From an uncultured Marvinbryantia sp. (GTDB taxonomy: Bacteria; Bacillota; Clostridia; Lachnospirales; Lachnospiraceae), in NCBI GenBank assembly GCA_937915375.1, contig CALDMO010000037.1, positions 1 to 53,583 of the forward strand: 53,583 nt of DNA. Reading direction: 5' to 3'. The position numbers were made by a program, and so were the translations under genes. The notes under the pieces are model-generated. The model had not been told where the DNA came from, made no database searches, and was given only the letters and a program-made list of their open reading frames with translations. This document shows, one piece after another, positions 53,076 to 53,583 of the stretch (position 1 is its first letter; every line of letters begins with the position of its first letter).

Positions 53076-53190
53076 AAGTTTAGTACCATACTAAATTTTA
53101 CATCATAAGTTCAAATAAGAATTTATTCAAATCGTCACCTTTAGTGACCCACAGTGTGTGGATAAAAACCTGTTTCGTACAGGTTTTTAT
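53076..53190 (+). ncRNA. tracrRNA
   Basis: The RNA starts with an anti-repeat to the CRISPR repeat: AGTACCATA (53082-53090), TTTTACATCAT (53096-53106) and TTCAAAT (53110-53116) pair with the repeat, leaving two internal loops, including the bulge next to the lower stem as in known tracrRNAs. AATAAG and a nexus region follow, then stem GTCAC/GTGAC (53134-53148), stem CCACA/TGTGG (53149-53161) and a rho-independent terminator (53164-53188). Length is about 115 nt. It is transcribed divergently from cas9. Confidence 0.9.
53164..53188. terminator. tracrRNA terminator
   Basis: AAAAACCTGT/ACAGGTTTTT, 10-bp stem with a 5-nt loop. The symmetrical A/T runs mean it could also stop transcripts entering from the right on the - strand. 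Confidence 0.9.
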
Positions 53191-53530
53191 TTTTAATAAT
53201 ATCCAAACAACCATTACTCTCAATTATGTCTCCAAATTCAATGTGAATTTTTACCAACTTTGCAATAATATGTTCCATACTATTGCGATACTATTTCAGT
53301 TTTTGTTCTAACTCTACCTATCTCACATCTCATTAGTTATCAGACCACTTCACTCTAAATCATATTATACCCTACAACCGGAATGACAGCAACGTTATCG
53401 GAACAATATTCTCCATTTATTAGAGTATTATTTAATAATAATATCCTCAACATTAATTTTTCTGAAAAATGTTTTGATACAAACATCCCGAAATATCTTT
53501 TAGAAAACATTAAAGCACCTGACCTTACAT
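53191..53530. other. Gene-free AT-rich interval right of the CRISPR locus
   Basis: I see no convincing gene here. A promoter-like TTGCTG (53392-53387), 17 nt, TATAAT (53369-53364) reads leftward towards tracrRNA and cas9. Short frames on either strand lack ribosome sites. Confidence 0.5.
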
Positions 53531-53583
53531 TGAACCGACCCCCAAAAGTTAGACCAAAAATCTAACGATTGGGAGGTCGGTTT
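53531..53583 (+). mobile_element. Terminal inverted repeat and orfA leader of an IS3-family-like element (element continues outside)
   Basis: The last 53 bp start TGAACCGACCCCCAAAAG, then TTAGACCAAAAATCTAAC, then GATTGGGAGGTCGG. TG at the end, a CCCCCAAAAGTTAGA block and a GGGAGG ribosome site directly inside are the arrangement seen at the left end of IS3/IS150-group elements, where orfA begins next. AACCGACC...GGTCGGTT also forms a long hairpin. The transposase is outside the window, so the call is provisional. Confidence 0.5.

Noticed and set aside
53141..53278. 45-codon frame on the - strand overlapping the tracrRNA 3' part
   Set aside because: It has no ribosome site, no recognisable family, and runs through the tracrRNA terminator hairpin.
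53383..53565. 60-codon frame on the + strand at the right edge
   Set aside because: It lacks a ribosome site and reads into the IS-like terminal repeat; no family resemblance.

Overview
The window looks like a chromosomal segment of an anaerobic, spore-forming Firmicute, most likely a Lachnospiraceae-type Clostridium. The evidence is a SpoIIID sporulation regulator, a pyruvate formate-lyase system, mini-RNase III, AGGAGG-type ribosome sites before nearly every gene, low-to-mid GC, and several gene types common in gut Clostridia. No rRNA is present; one tRNA (Thr, anticodon GGT) was found.

Layout. 1-5.9 kb: a decayed HAD phosphatase end, a ZIP metal transporter, and a pyruvate formate-lyase operon in which the catalytic body (701 aa) and the glycyl-radical domain (93 aa) are separate genes, followed by the activase; then an AlaX-type tRNA-editing protein. 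6-9 kb: a CsoR-controlled copper operon (csoR, copA) in which a CopZ-like domain is fused to the end of CopA through an A-tract. 9-13.7 kb: ThrH, an AI-2E-type permease, two small zinc-ribbon proteins divergent from an XRE regulator, a probable type I toxin-antitoxin locus, a small unknown gene and the tRNA. 13.7-21.4 kb: housekeeping genes rlmB, mrnC, cysS, ispF, a repeat lipoprotein, trxB, rlmD, nth and two small conserved genes. 21.4-32 kb: an ABC-F ATPase, an unknown membrane protein coupled to a nitroreductase, an M42 peptidase, a HAD hydrolase, an NSS transporter and two MATE exporters. 32-38 kb: a DUF4342/response regulator/histidine kinase operon and a trkA-trkH potassium uptake operon. 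38-46.2 kb: an AAA ATPase, a GNAT acetyltransferase, an AGE-family sugar isomerase, a DNA glycosylase coupled to a third MATE exporter, an M20 peptidase, a second ABC-F protein with an attenuator-like leader, and spoIIID. 46.4-53.2 kb: a complete type II-A CRISPR-Cas locus: cas9-cas1-cas2-csn2, an array of 11 repeats and 10 spacers, and a divergent tracrRNA. The window ends in what looks like the terminal repeat of an IS3-family element.

How the parts work together. The PFL pair plus activase would convert pyruvate to acetyl-CoA and formate. CsoR represses copA until copper rises, and CopA exports copper. TrkA gates TrkH for K+ uptake. In the CRISPR locus all cas genes and the array read leftward, while tracrRNA reads rightward from a promoter just upstream of cas9. 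A leader-anchoring ATTTGAG abuts the first repeat, and all catalytic residues of Cas9 are intact, so the system looks functional.

Most notable observations: the split PFL; the copA-copZ junction, where a slippery A AAA AAG, a -1 stop, an internal Shine-Dalgarno and an internal ATG coincide; a second anti-repeat-like sequence inside the CRISPR leader; a convergent-promoter small toxin locus; and a tripeptide leader plus terminator ahead of the second ABC-F gene. All calls rest on reading the sequence by eye. No database search or folding program was run.
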